33,749 bases of DNA from Bacteroidia bacterium (lineage in GTDB: Bacteria; Bacteroidota; Bacteroidia; Flavobacteriales; Flavobacteriaceae): contig JAUIFC010000023.1 in assembly GCA_030429455.1 (NCBI GenBank), forward strand, positions 1 to 33,749, in the 5' to 3' direction. Shown piece by piece: positions 1 through 9,266 of this stretch. A program made the position numbers and the translations under genes. Each line of letters opens with the position of its first letter. The first letter of the stretch is position 1. Under the pieces are notes generated by a model that saw nothing but the letters and a program-made list of their open reading frames with translations, was not told the DNA's origin and made no database searches.

Positions 1-1
1 C

Positions 2-1321
2 ACAACAATAGACGCAGTTTTTTATGATAATGGTTCTACATTTCCCGATCCAAGTGGGGCAAGTATGCAATTAGACCCTAATTTTCTAAATGCTGTTGAC
101 AATGATAGTGGCGCAAATTGGTGTGAAGGTAGTACAGACTATAACGGAACAGATTTAGGAACACCGGCAGCGGCCAATGTAGCATGTGCTCCAACTTGTC
201 AATTAAATTTAGGTCCAAGCACAGCAGATTGCGACACTGTAAATCCAGGAACTGATGATGATACTTACACAGTGACCTTGGATTATACTGGTGCTGCAAC
301 TGGAGAAATTTATGTAGTTAACACGACACCAACTTTTACAGTTGGTGGAGACAACCCGACTAGCGTGGTTGATGGAACCATCATTATTACTGGAGTAACA
401 GAAGGGACAGATATTCAAATTTCTGTTAGCAATATTAATGATGGAGGACTTTGTGATCTTACTTGGGATATTTCAAGTCCAGTTTGTATACCAACAGGTT
501 CTGTTGACATGGAACTGCAAGGTGTTTTAGATTTTTCAATTCCTGGAGATTATGGCGTAAGTGGCGCACAAGGTAAAGGAGTTCATGTTGTTGCCAATGC
601 AGATATTGCAGATTTAAGTGAGTATGGTTTAGGAATAGCTAATAATGGTGGTGGCACCGACGGTCAAGAATACACGTTCCCAGCACAAGCAGCTAGTAGT
701 GGAGACCACATCTTAATAGTAAGAAGCGTTCAAGCCATGGAAGACTTTATGACAACAGCAGGTTATAATTTATTTGACCATGTTTTTGTAGATCCAGGAA
801 ACGCGGTTAGTCAAAATGGTGATGATGCCATCGAATTATACAAAAACGGATCTGTTGTTGAAGTTTTTGGAGATGTTAATGTTGATGGATCAGGTCAGCC
901 ATGGGAATACTTGGATACTTGGGCTTACAAGGACACCGCAGGTGCTGTATGGCCAACAGGTTGGATTTATGGTGCTGTTAACTGTACAGATTTCCCATCA
1001 GGAACGCCTCAAGGAAGCTGGACGATAAATGATATCGATCCGTCTTGTGTTTATCCTTTCCTCGCTACACTTTCAAACAATGATTTTGCTTCTGTCGAAT
1101 TTAGCATTTACCCTAACCCGGTCAACAATGGTATTGTTAATATTGTTTCCAACACTACTAGTGAAAAAACTATTGAGTTGTTTGATGTCCTTGGTAGAAA
1201 TGTCATTACAACGTCAACGTCCGATTCTAAATTAGATGTATCTTCTGTTGAAAAAGGTATTTATCTAATGAGAGTAACCATTGAAAATAGTACGGTGACT
1301 AAAAAATTAATCATCAACTAG
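2..1321 (+). CDS. T9SS-secreted lamin-tail-domain protein, 5' end missing
   Basis: The reading frame is open from base 2, so the true start lies outside the window; the Met at 65 is internal. The first visible residues (an LDPNFLNA...DNDSGANWCEGS stretch) resemble the end of a lamin-tail-like domain. A second lamin-tail-like segment follows at about residues 148-335 counted from the Met at 65 (VDMELQGVLDF ... DHILIVRS ... DDAIELYKNG). The last 70 residues form a T9SS type A sorting domain (YPNPVNNG, LFDVLGRNV, KGIYLMRV, KKLIIN), so the protein should cross the outer membrane by the Por system and be anchored or released. A catalytic domain such as a nuclease or phosphatase may lie upstream, but none is visible here. 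The frame ends 21 bases before a strong terminator. Confidence 0.85.
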   Translation, partial: TTIDAVFYDNGSTFPDPSGASMQLDPNFLNAVDNDSGANWCEGSTDYNGTDLGTPAAANVACAPTCQLNLGPSTADCDTVNPGTDDDTYTVTLDYTGAATGEIYVVNTTPTFTVGGDNPTSVVDGTIIITGVTEGTDIQISVSNINDGGLCDLTWDISSPVCIPTGSVDMELQGVLDFSIPGDYGVSGAQGKGVHVVANADIADLSEYGLGIANNGGGTDGQEYTFPAQAASSGDHILIVRSVQAMEDFMTTAGYNLFDHVFVDPGNAVSQNGDDAIELYKNGSVVEVFGDVNVDGSGQPWEYLDTWAYKDTAGAVWPTGWIYGAVNCTDFPSGTPQGSWTINDIDPSCVYPFLATLSNNDFASVEFSIYPNPVNNGIVNIVSNTTSEKTIELFDVLGRNVITTSTSDSKLDVSSVEKGIYLMRVTIENSTVTKKLIIN

Positions 1322-1342
1322 TTTAGAGTTATAATTATAACC

Positions 1343-1372
1343 AAAAAGCTGTCCGAAAGGACAGCTTTTTTT
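1343..1372 (+). terminator. Rho-independent terminator
   Basis: A 12-bp perfect stem (AAAAAGCTGTCC / GGACAGCTTTTT) with a GAAA tetraloop runs into a T tract. It lies 21 bases after the T9SS protein and separates it from the operon that begins at 1492. Confidence 0.9.
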
Positions 1373-1491
1373 GTTTAAGAAATATTATTAATTGGTATCT
1401 TAATTAATGCACAACTGGTATTTAAAGCAATTGGAAGCATCATTTAATTTTATAAAAAATATTTATTTTAACTATTTTGAATTTATATGTT

Positions 1492-2478
1492 ATGATAAGA
1501 CAGCTTTTTACATTGGTATTCTTGAGTTTAATCATTCAATCCTGTACAACAGATGATATCCTTCCAGCTTTGGAGTTAGAAATCAATGATACAAATCTTA
1601 GCGAGGATAGTGGTATGATAGAGGTAAGAGCAACATTAAATGCTTCTGCATCCGAGGCAATTAGCATTCCTGTCATATTTTCTGGAACAGCCTCTGAAGG
1701 CATTGATTTCTCTGTTTCTTCTCCCAGTATCACCATTGCTTCTGGAAATACTCTAGGAACCATTATGATAACTGGATTACAAGATCAAGAGATCGAGGGT
1801 AGCGAGACAATTACAGTTTCTTTACAAGACGATTCAGGCTATTTAAACCTTTCAAGCCCCATAGAAATAGCAGTATTGGATGACGATACAGACTCCGATA
1901 ACGATGGAGTTTTGGACGCCAATGATAATTGCCCAAATGAATTTGGTCCTCCAGAAAATGACGGTTGTCCATTCTTAGGATTTTTAATAAATGAAGTATT
2001 ATACGATCCACCAAACGACTTGCCTGGCGATGCCAATGGCGATGGCACAAGAAATCCTCTTCAGGATGAATTCATAGAATTTTTTAATTCTGGACCAGCC
2101 ATAGATTTGTCAGGATATACCATTTCCGATGCCGATCAGGTAAGACATGTTTTTCCTGACGGCAGCGAATTGCCTGTCAATGGCATACTTGTGGTTTTTG
2201 GAGGCGGTACACCAACAGGAGCTTTTGGAGGTGCCATCGTGCAAACGGCTTCTTCAGGTCAATTGAATATGAGTAATTCTGGAGACTTTGTCACTTTAGC
2301 CGACCAAGATGGAAATGTTGTTTTAACATTTGATGTAGAGCCCTTATCCAATAACCCTAACGAATCTTACACCAGAAATCCAGATTTGTCTGGAGAGTTC
2401 GAACAACATGCTGGGATAGATGCCGCTAATGGTGCGCTTTTTTCTCCAGGAACAAAACTTGATGGAAACACATTTTAA
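1492..2478 (+). CDS. Surface lipoprotein with Calx-beta, TSP3-like and lamin-tail domains
   Basis: The ATG at 1492 gives a clean lipoprotein signal (MIRQLFTLVFLSLIIQSC, lipidated Cys18). An in-frame TTG at 1477 would add five residues before the signal and is less likely. Asp residues soon after the Cys (CTTDD) fit the acidic export signal of surface-exposed Bacteroidota lipoproteins. Domains in order: a Calx-beta-like domain at about 30-115, a calcium-binding thrombospondin type 3-like stretch at about 117-140 (DTDSDNDGVLDANDNCP), and a lamin-tail domain at about 143-325 (LINEVLYDPP ... DEFIEFFNSG ... IDLSGYTISD). It probably binds a ligand or polymer at the cell surface. It is the first gene of a seven-gene set and ends 8 bases before the transporter gene. 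Its partner or substrate cannot be read from the sequence. Confidence 0.82.
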   Translation: MIRQLFTLVFLSLIIQSCTTDDILPALELEINDTNLSEDSGMIEVRATLNASASEAISIPVIFSGTASEGIDFSVSSPSITIASGNTLGTIMITGLQDQEIEGSETITVSLQDDSGYLNLSSPIEIAVLDDDTDSDNDGVLDANDNCPNEFGPPENDGCPFLGFLINEVLYDPPNDLPGDANGDGTRNPLQDEFIEFFNSGPAIDLSGYTISDADQVRHVFPDGSELPVNGILVVFGGGTPTGAFGGAIVQTASSGQLNMSNSGDFVTLADQDGNVVLTFDVEPLSNNPNESYTRNPDLSGEFEQHAGIDAANGALFSPGTKLDGNTF

Positions 2479-2486
2479 GCACTAAC

Positions 2487-3854
2487 ATGCAGTACTTAGG
2501 GATAGGCATATCGTTGATTTTTATAGTAATTGTTGCACGGTTGCTCTTAAAAAAACACAACCCGCATGCCATATTATTGGTTGCAGGTCTGCTGATGTTG
2601 GCTATCTCTTACATTTTAAACTTTCAAATGCCAGCATTAAAAAATGAAACGGGGTTTGTAGGATTTGATTTATTTAGATACATCAAAGAGTCGTTTATCA
2701 AAACCAACGCTGGTGTTGGTCTCATGATCATGTCTATTGGTGGTTTTGTGGCCTACATAGACCACATCGGTGCATCCCGTGCATTGGTATTCGTCGCCAT
2801 GAAACCTTTGAAATTGTTTAAGAAAAAACCTTACATCGCAGCATCTATGGTGATTCCAATTGGTCAAGTATTATTTACTGCGATTCCTTCTGCTGCTGGA
2901 TTGAGTTTGCTTTTAATGGCATCCTTATTTCCTATTTTGGTACAATTAGGTGTAAGTAAATTATCCGCTGTATCTGTAATTACTGCGACTACAGCCTTTG
3001 GGATGGGGCCAGCATCGGGTATAACTGGTAAAGCTTGCGAAATCATAGATATACCTGTAATTGAATACTTTATAGATTCTCAGATTCCTTTAGTATGGCC
3101 TTTGTGTATATCTATGATGATTACGTATTATTTTGTAAACAAATATTTTGATCGCAAAGCTGGATCAAATCATGAATCAAAACAAGAAGTATTACATCAA
3201 AATAGACTTGATGTTCCCATCATTTATGCTATAATTCCTATACTTCCAATAGTCTTATTAATAATCTTTTCGAAATTATTTACACTTTTCAGCACACCAA
3301 TTATTTTGGATACCACCACGGCAATGTTCATCAGCTTGTTTGTTGCTTTAATTTTTGAATGGGTTAGAAAAAGAAATTTAAAAGATGTTTTGGATTCTTT
3401 AAAAATCTTCTGGAATGGCATGGGTAACATTTTTAAAACCGTTGTTACTTTGATCATTACTGCCGACATTTTCGCTAAAGGATTAATAAGCTTAGGCTTT
3501 ATTGAAGGTCTCATTGCTTTTGCTCAAAATGCTGGATTTGGAGCTATAGGCATTGGTATTGTCATGGCCGTCATGATATTCTTGGCCTCCATGCTTATGG
3601 GAAGTGGTAACGCCTCTTTTTTTGCATTTGGTCCACTTGTTCCAAAAATTTCAAGTTCGCTAGGAGCAGAAACAACATCTATCATATTGCCTATGCAACT
3701 TTCTGCATCGATGGGACGCACTGTTTCTCCAGTGGCGGGAGTAATCATTGCTACAGCCGAGATTGCACAAGTATCTACAATAGCGATTGTAAAAAGAAAT
3801 TTGATTCCGCTTACAGTAGCCCTAATCATCATGTTAACCTATCATTATATCTAG
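2487..3854 (+). CDS. DcuC-family C4-dicarboxylate transporter
   Basis: A 455-residue polytopic inner-membrane protein with roughly 12 hydrophobic segments. It shows DcuC-family signatures: NAGVGLMIMSIGGF near residue 75, an IGQVLFTAIPSAAGLS segment, AFGMGPASGITGKA near residue 172, and MGSGNASFFAFGPLVP near residue 372. Characterised DcuC proteins move succinate, fumarate, malate or aspartate. Placement 4 bases before isoaspartyl dipeptidase suggests uptake of a dicarboxylate or acidic peptide, or efflux of the aspartate/succinate produced. Which direction it works in cannot be told from the sequence. The ATG start lies 8 bases after the lipoprotein stop, consistent with co-transcription. Confidence 0.85.
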   Translation: MQYLGIGISLIFIVIVARLLLKKHNPHAILLVAGLLMLAISYILNFQMPALKNETGFVGFDLFRYIKESFIKTNAGVGLMIMSIGGFVAYIDHIGASRALVFVAMKPLKLFKKKPYIAASMVIPIGQVLFTAIPSAAGLSLLLMASLFPILVQLGVSKLSAVSVITATTAFGMGPASGITGKACEIIDIPVIEYFIDSQIPLVWPLCISMMITYYFVNKYFDRKAGSNHESKQEVLHQNRLDVPIIYAIIPILPIVLLIIFSKLFTLFSTPIILDTTTAMFISLFVALIFEWVRKRNLKDVLDSLKIFWNGMGNIFKTVVTLIITADIFAKGLISLGFIEGLIAFAQNAGFGAIGIGIVMAVMIFLASMLMGSGNASFFAFGPLVPKISSSLGAETTSIILPMQLSASMGRTVSPVAGVIIATAEIAQVSTIAIVKRNLIPLTVALIIMLTYHYI

Positions 3855-3858
3855 ATTG

Positions 3859-5007
3859 ATGCTTACATTATTAAAACATACACAATTATTTGCACCAGAA
3901 AAATTGGGCGTTAAAGATATTTTGATCGCTAATAAAAAAATAGTGGCTATTGAAGAAAACCTTGACGAATTTAGAAACAAGCACGTCAAGGTAATCGATG
4001 CAAATCGAAAAATTGTGACCCCAGGTTTGATCGACCAACACATCCATGTGATTGGTGCAGGAGGAAAAGATGGTTTTGCGTCTATGACGCCTGAGGTAAA
4101 CTTAAGCGAACTCATTGCTTATGGGACAACAACAGTTTGTAGTTTACTAGGCACAGATGGAACTGCCAGAAATATAAGAACCTTATATGCAAAGGTGAAA
4201 GCCCTCAATCAAGAAGGAATTTCAGCCTATATGTTTAGTGGGTATTACGGCATGGACACTGTGACATTAACGGATAGCATTCAAGGCGACATGCTCTTTA
4301 TCGACAAAGTTTTAGGTGTAAAAATTGCCATCAGCGACATCCGTTCTTCTTACCCAAGTGCAACAGATTTAGTTCGAAAGCTCAGAGACATTATGGTTGG
4401 CGGTATGATTGGAGGCAAAAAAGGAATTTTGCATCTACATCTTGGGAATTTGCCAAGTAAAATGGATGTTCTTTTCGAATTGGTTAATGATTTTCATTTT
4501 CCAATAAAACACATTTCACCGACTCATGTTGGGCGGACTAAAGAGTTGTTTGACCAAGCAATAGAATTTGCAAAATTAGGTGGAATGATAGATATCACAA
4601 CTGCGGCATCACAATATACACCACCTTATAAAGCTGTGTTGTATGCTTTGGAGCAAGGTGTTGAAATGTCTAAAATGACCTTTAGTACAGACGGTAGAGC
4701 AGGGCTAACCAAATTTGATGAAGATGGAACTGCCATTGGTGTAAGGGCCGCACCAATTGATAAAAACTTGCAAGAAACCATTTTGCTTGTAAAAGAAGGA
4801 CATGTTCCTATAGAAGAAGCCTTTAAACTTGTGACAACAAATCCTGCTGCTAATTTGGGTTTAAAACACAAAGGCTCGATACGTGTAGGGAACGATGCTG
4901 ACTTTTGCTTTTTTGATGAAGATTTGAATTTGACAGATGTTTTTGCAAATGGAAAGCATATGATGAAAAATAAAAATATTATAGTCAAAGGAACTTTTGA
5001 ACTATAA
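3859..5007 (+). CDS. iadA: Isoaspartyl dipeptidase (beta-aspartyl-peptidase)
   Basis: A 382-residue cytoplasmic amidohydrolase-superfamily enzyme that releases aspartate from beta-aspartyl (isoAsp-X) dipeptides. The length matches E. coli IadA (about 390). Visible metal and active-site residues are H61 and H63 in DQHIH, the candidate carboxylated lysine K155 in GVKIAISD, H194 in HLHLG, H223 in SPTHVGRT, and D278 in FSTDGRAG. E79 corresponds to the conserved substrate-side Glu. The ATG at 3859 is preferred over the TTG codon just before it. It sits 4 bases after dcuC and 16 bases before a porin, so it probably processes peptides delivered by those transporters. Alternatives within the superfamily (dihydroorotase, imidazolonepropionase) fit the motifs less well. 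Confidence 0.9.
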   Translation: MLTLLKHTQLFAPEKLGVKDILIANKKIVAIEENLDEFRNKHVKVIDANRKIVTPGLIDQHIHVIGAGGKDGFASMTPEVNLSELIAYGTTTVCSLLGTDGTARNIRTLYAKVKALNQEGISAYMFSGYYGMDTVTLTDSIQGDMLFIDKVLGVKIAISDIRSSYPSATDLVRKLRDIMVGGMIGGKKGILHLHLGNLPSKMDVLFELVNDFHFPIKHISPTHVGRTKELFDQAIEFAKLGGMIDITTAASQYTPPYKAVLYALEQGVEMSKMTFSTDGRAGLTKFDEDGTAIGVRAAPIDKNLQETILLVKEGHVPIEEAFKLVTTNPAANLGLKHKGSIRVGNDADFCFFDEDLNLTDVFANGKHMMKNKNIIVKGTFEL

Positions 5008-5023
5008 ATCAATACATAAGAGT

Positions 5024-6388
5024 ATGAAGATTTTTAAGATAATATTGGTTCTCAGTGCGACGTTTTGCATGACTAGCCATTATGGACAAAATACTAAGTT
5101 AAGCTCGTACACTTTTGGCGAAGGTTTCAATTTTACAAACCCGAATGGCAGTACAATGAAGCTGCAAGGCTATATGCAACCTTATTTCGAATCTAAAACG
5201 TACACCGAAGCAGACGAAGATGCCGCCAATAGATTTAGAATGAGACGTCTGCGTTTACGTTTCTCTGGAAAATCTGCCAACGAGAGATTTGGTTACCGAC
5301 TTCAAGTCGACTTAGCTGGTGCCGACGAAGGAGAAAATGATATAAACAACTTTTTACTAGATGCTTACGTCTCGTACAATGTGGCTAAAAGAATTGAATT
5401 TATTTTTGGTCAGCGTGCCACATACACAGATAACAGAGAACTGTTTATGAATTCCAACTCATTACAACTGCCAGAACGTAGTAGATTGACTTCTGTTTTT
5501 GCAAGTATTCGAGAATTTGGATTTTTCGCTAAAGGCACCTTTAGAACTGGACGTGGCACATATTTAAAACCCTATATTACAATTACAAATGGCGATGGCG
5601 CCAACGTATTTACCAACGATAGGGGCGGTTTAAAATATGGAGCTCGTTTGGACTTTCTGCCTTTTGGTTTGTTTACAAATTTTGGTCAGTTTAGACAAGC
5701 AGATGTTGTGAGAGAACTTACACCAAAACTGGTAGTCGGTGTTACTGCAAACTACAACGATGGCATTTCTAGTAGGCGAGGTCGAGACAGTGGACGAATT
5801 TTTTACTTGAATGATTTGAATGACAACGGCTTACTCGACGAAGGCGAAGAAAGACTTCCTGATTATTCTAAAATAGGTGTAGATTTTATGTTTAAATACA
5901 AGGGATTTTCAGTTATCGGCGAATACCATAAAAGTTTTGTGTCTGTTCCAGATGACATTAATGCTAGAAATGACATTTATGGCGATGACATCACGTTGAT
6001 TACCGATAGATTTAGAGGACGAGTTAATCCAACCTCTTCAGAATTTAGAGACTACACGCCAGAAGAATATGTAAGACGCCAATTGATGCTTGGTGAAGCC
6101 TATAACATTCAAGGCGGCTATTTATTTAAAAACGGAATTTCAGTCGATGCCAGATACACGCATATCAATGCAGATACGCATTCCTTTTTAAACAACGCTA
6201 CTTTTTTCAATCGAACCGATTATTACACAATTGGATTATCCAAATACTTGACGCGAGGTTATGGTGCTAAGATTCAAGCGTCTTACACATGGATAACAGC
6301 AGGCGAATTTGGTATAAGTAATAACGAAGGCGAACCCATTCCAGGTGATGAACGACTATTCAGATTAATCTTAACCCTATCCTTTTAA
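5024..6388 (+). CDS. OprP/OprO-type outer-membrane porin
   Basis: The ATG at 5024 gives a signal peptide cleaved after about residue 22 (MKIFKIILVLSATFCMTSHYGQ); a TTG 27 bases upstream would overlap iadA and spoil the signal. The mature part looks like a 16-strand beta barrel of the phosphate-selective porin O/P family: KLQGYMQPYFES, FRMRRLRLRFSG, FGYRLQVDLAG, FIFGQRATYTDNRE, YKGFSVIGEYHKS and a C-terminal strand ending in F. Members of this family often carry anions other than phosphate. Its place between iadA and an M14 peptidase suggests acidic peptides or dicarboxylates. A second, diverged paralogue lies two genes downstream. Confidence 0.85.
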   Translation: MKIFKIILVLSATFCMTSHYGQNTKLSSYTFGEGFNFTNPNGSTMKLQGYMQPYFESKTYTEADEDAANRFRMRRLRLRFSGKSANERFGYRLQVDLAGADEGENDINNFLLDAYVSYNVAKRIEFIFGQRATYTDNRELFMNSNSLQLPERSRLTSVFASIREFGFFAKGTFRTGRGTYLKPYITITNGDGANVFTNDRGGLKYGARLDFLPFGLFTNFGQFRQADVVRELTPKLVVGVTANYNDGISSRRGRDSGRIFYLNDLNDNGLLDEGEERLPDYSKIGVDFMFKYKGFSVIGEYHKSFVSVPDDINARNDIYGDDITLITDRFRGRVNPTSSEFRDYTPEEYVRRQLMLGEAYNIQGGYLFKNGISVDARYTHINADTHSFLNNATFFNRTDYYTIGLSKYLTRGYGAKIQASYTWITAGEFGISNNEGEPIPGDERLFRLILTLSF

Positions 6389-6389
6389 G

Positions 6390-7919
6390 ATGAAACATCT
6401 AATTTCCATATTATGCATTTTATTCAGTTTGTCTATACAAGCTCAATTTAATCCGCAATCTAAAAAGATAACTAATGCATTTTTCCCAGACAGTGATGAA
6501 GTGCTAAACACAACACCTGCTTTACAAAAGAAAAAGGGATTTACAGATTATAAAGAGTTAATGCGTTACCTGAATAATCTTGTAGATAATCATCCGGAGA
6601 ACATTTCATTATCAATAATTGGCGAAAGTCAAAAGGGAAAACAAATTCCAATGGTGAAGCTATCCATACCGAATGGTCAGGAAAAATTAAAAGTGTTTAT
6701 GCAAGGTGGTCTGCATGGTAATGAACCAGCCAGCACAGAATCTATGCTCTATCTTATGGATCGGTTGCTAAACGATAATGCCTATAAAAAACTGTTGAAT
6801 AACATTGACTTGGCCATCATTCCTATGGCAAACATCGATGGATTTATAAAAAATAATCGGTATGCAGCCAATGGATTGGACTTAAATAGAGATCAAACTA
6901 AGTTGATGGCACCAGAAAGCGTGGCTTTAAAACAAGCTTTTTCAAATTTTAATCCTCATGTTGCCGTCGATTTTCATGAATACAGACCTTACAGGAGAGA
7001 TTTTGCAAGAATGGGAAGCTTTGGCGTTACCAATATGTACGACGCCATGTTTCTGTACAGTGGCAACCTTAATATTCCAGAAAACTTAAGAAATTTTACA
7101 AATAATTTTTTTGTTGAAAATGCCAGAGCAGTCTTAGACCAATACAAGTATACGCATCATCCATACATTTCAACTGTAAAGGTAGATGGCGAAATACATA
7201 TCAACCAAGGCTCGATAAGTTCCAGGTCAAGTGCTTCTAATTATGGCTTGACAAATACAATTTCTTCTTTAATAGAAATCAGAGGTGTAGGCTTGGGTAA
7301 AACATCCTTTAGAAGAAGAATTCATTCCAGCTTTTTAATTGCTGTTTCTTATCTCAAAACAGCTTCTGAAAATATGGAATTGGTAAAAACTGAAATAGAA
7401 AAGGCTACAAATCAGACTAATGCTATTGTCGTTGAGCAAGAACGAGGAGTTTATTCAAATGAAATAAAATTTATAGATGTCAATGCTATCGAATATGTAG
7501 AAATGGACATGACCGTTAGAGATGCATGGAAAGCCAAGCCTATTCTTAAACGCAAAAGACCTAAAGCATACATCATCGAAACCGACCAAAATGAAATTAT
7601 AGACAAGCTAAAAGTTCTTGGAGTGGAAATGGAATTTTTGAAAGAAGAAAAAGAACATGTTGTGGAGTGTTACCACATTGATTCAAGATTTGAAAAGCAA
7701 ATTCGATATGAAAAAATGAAGCTCCAAACGGTAGAAATAAGTTTGCAAGAAAAGAAAATAGTATTTCCAAAAGGAACAGCAATTATAAAAATGGATCAAC
7801 GCAGAGCTAACCTTGTTGCCGAAGTTCTTGAACCAGAAGCACCAAACAGTTTTGTAAGTTTTGGCGTACTTAAAACTGAAAAAGGAAAAATTTTACCTAT
7901 CTATAGATTACTTAATTAA
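6390..7919 (+). CDS. M14-family zinc carboxypeptidase, exported
   Basis: A 509-residue protein with a signal peptide (MKHLISILCILFSLSIQAQ), so periplasmic or secreted. The peptidase domain covers about residues 50-330. The zinc ligands are H109 and E112 in GGLHGNEPAS and H196 in VDFHEYRP. Substrate-binding NR is at 166-167 (GLDLNRD), and the general-base Glu is E296 in SLIEIRGVG. The C-terminal 180 residues are an accessory region of unknown role, rich in Lys and Glu. It begins 1 base after the porin stop. It should trim C-terminal residues from peptides before uptake, feeding the porin/DcuC/IadA route. The M14 assignment is firm; the specificity is not visible. Confidence 0.87.
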   Translation: MKHLISILCILFSLSIQAQFNPQSKKITNAFFPDSDEVLNTTPALQKKKGFTDYKELMRYLNNLVDNHPENISLSIIGESQKGKQIPMVKLSIPNGQEKLKVFMQGGLHGNEPASTESMLYLMDRLLNDNAYKKLLNNIDLAIIPMANIDGFIKNNRYAANGLDLNRDQTKLMAPESVALKQAFSNFNPHVAVDFHEYRPYRRDFARMGSFGVTNMYDAMFLYSGNLNIPENLRNFTNNFFVENARAVLDQYKYTHHPYISTVKVDGEIHINQGSISSRSSASNYGLTNTISSLIEIRGVGLGKTSFRRRIHSSFLIAVSYLKTASENMELVKTEIEKATNQTNAIVVEQERGVYSNEIKFIDVNAIEYVEMDMTVRDAWKAKPILKRKRPKAYIIETDQNEIIDKLKVLGVEMEFLKEEKEHVVECYHIDSRFEKQIRYEKMKLQTVEISLQEKKIVFPKGTAIIKMDQRRANLVAEVLEPEAPNSFVSFGVLKTEKGKILPIYRLLN

Positions 7920-7943
7920 TAGTCAATAAAAAATTAAATCGAT

Positions 7944-9266
7944 ATGAAACGATTACTAAACATACACCACCTTCATATTTTGCTTTTTGCATGTTGTTTA
8001 GCCTTCACAACAATTGCTCAAGCTCAACAAGAGTACCAAGAAGAAGATCCAGGTTCTGAAATAGAAACAGAAAAAAATAAGGCCAATTACAATCTTGGGA
8101 ACGGATTAAACTTTTCATTCAATGAAGGGAATTATACCTTTGGCTTAACGGGCTTTATTCAACCATCGTTTTTTAGACAAGGAGACGTTACTCTTTTTGT
8201 TGAAGGATTGCCTATTGAAACCATTGAAAATGATGGCGAAGAGTTTACAAGATTAAACTCTAAACGCTCTTTCCTTCAATTTGAAGGCGCAGCATTGAAA
8301 GAAAAAGTATCTTTTTTCATTCAATTGGACTACAGCCGTTCAAATCCTTTAATGGATGCTTGGTTTGCTTATCAGCCAGTGGAGCAAGTCAAAATAAGTT
8401 TTGGTCAAAAGCAGACCTTTGTCAATAACAGAGAGATGATGATTAGAGAAGATAGACTTCAGTTTACAGATAGAAGTTTACTAAGTCAAACATTTTCGGA
8501 AACAGGAAGAGAATTCGGTGTTTTTGTCGAGTCTTCATTCAAAATTGGCAATACCTTTGGTATTCAACCCATGGCAGCAGTCACCTCTGGTGATGGTCGA
8601 AATTCTTTTGGAGAAGATTCTCGTGATTCTGACATTGGCGGTTTAAAAGTAGGTGGACGATTAGACATTTATCCATTAGGATTTTTCAAAGAAGGCAATG
8701 ACCTTACAAATGTCGATTTAGGGCGTGAAGACTCTCCAAAATTTGTCCTAGGACTGGCAGGAAGTCAAAATACAGGCGCCAGTGGACCAACTGGTGAAGG
8801 TCATGAAGATTTCCTTTTATTTGACGAAAATGGCAACGAAAGTCTTCCCGATTACAATCAGCTGTATGTAGATGTTTTATTTAAATATAAAGGATTTTCA
8901 TTTTTAGCTGAATATGCAAATGCCTCTGCCACGGGTATCGATAAAGTTTTTATAGACGAAGCAGCTACTCAAATACTTGCTCCACAGCAAATTAGTGGGT
9001 TGTTAGCACTTGGTGATAGTTATAACTTTCAACTTGGTTATGTCTTTAAAAATGGCTTTAGTGTAGATGTTAGACGTGAAAGTATTAGACCAGAATTCGA
9101 TACTTTTAGTGGATCGATATTAGGTGAGTTAGATGCCACAACAATTGGCGTGACTAAGTATTTTATAAACAATTCTTTAAAAATCCAATCGTCCTACACA
9201 CGGATAGAACTTCCAAATGGAGATGGTGTAAATCAAGCTGAAATTTTACTTCAAATAAGTTTATAA
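7944..9266 (+). CDS. Second OprP/OprO-type outer-membrane porin
   Basis: A 440-residue paralogue of the porin at 5024. The shared landmarks are a GNGLNFSFNEG-type opening strand, SFFIQLDYSRS, FGQKQTFVNNRE, a GGLKVGGRLDIYPLG strand, YKGFSFLAEYA, and YNFQLGYVFKNGFSVD. The first porin has YNIQGGYLFKNGISVD at the same place. The signal peptide ends near residue 28 (TIAQAQQ). The two barrels flank the M14 peptidase and presumably pass different products or sizes. The stop codon overlaps the next ATG by one base, so translation is probably coupled to the esterase. Confidence 0.85.
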   Translation: MKRLLNIHHLHILLFACCLAFTTIAQAQQEYQEEDPGSEIETEKNKANYNLGNGLNFSFNEGNYTFGLTGFIQPSFFRQGDVTLFVEGLPIETIENDGEEFTRLNSKRSFLQFEGAALKEKVSFFIQLDYSRSNPLMDAWFAYQPVEQVKISFGQKQTFVNNREMMIREDRLQFTDRSLLSQTFSETGREFGVFVESSFKIGNTFGIQPMAAVTSGDGRNSFGEDSRDSDIGGLKVGGRLDIYPLGFFKEGNDLTNVDLGREDSPKFVLGLAGSQNTGASGPTGEGHEDFLLFDENGNESLPDYNQLYVDVLFKYKGFSFLAEYANASATGIDKVFIDEAATQILAPQQISGLLALGDSYNFQLGYVFKNGFSVDVRRESIRPEFDTFSGSILGELDATTIGVTKYFINNSLKIQSSYTRIELPNGDGVNQAEILLQISL

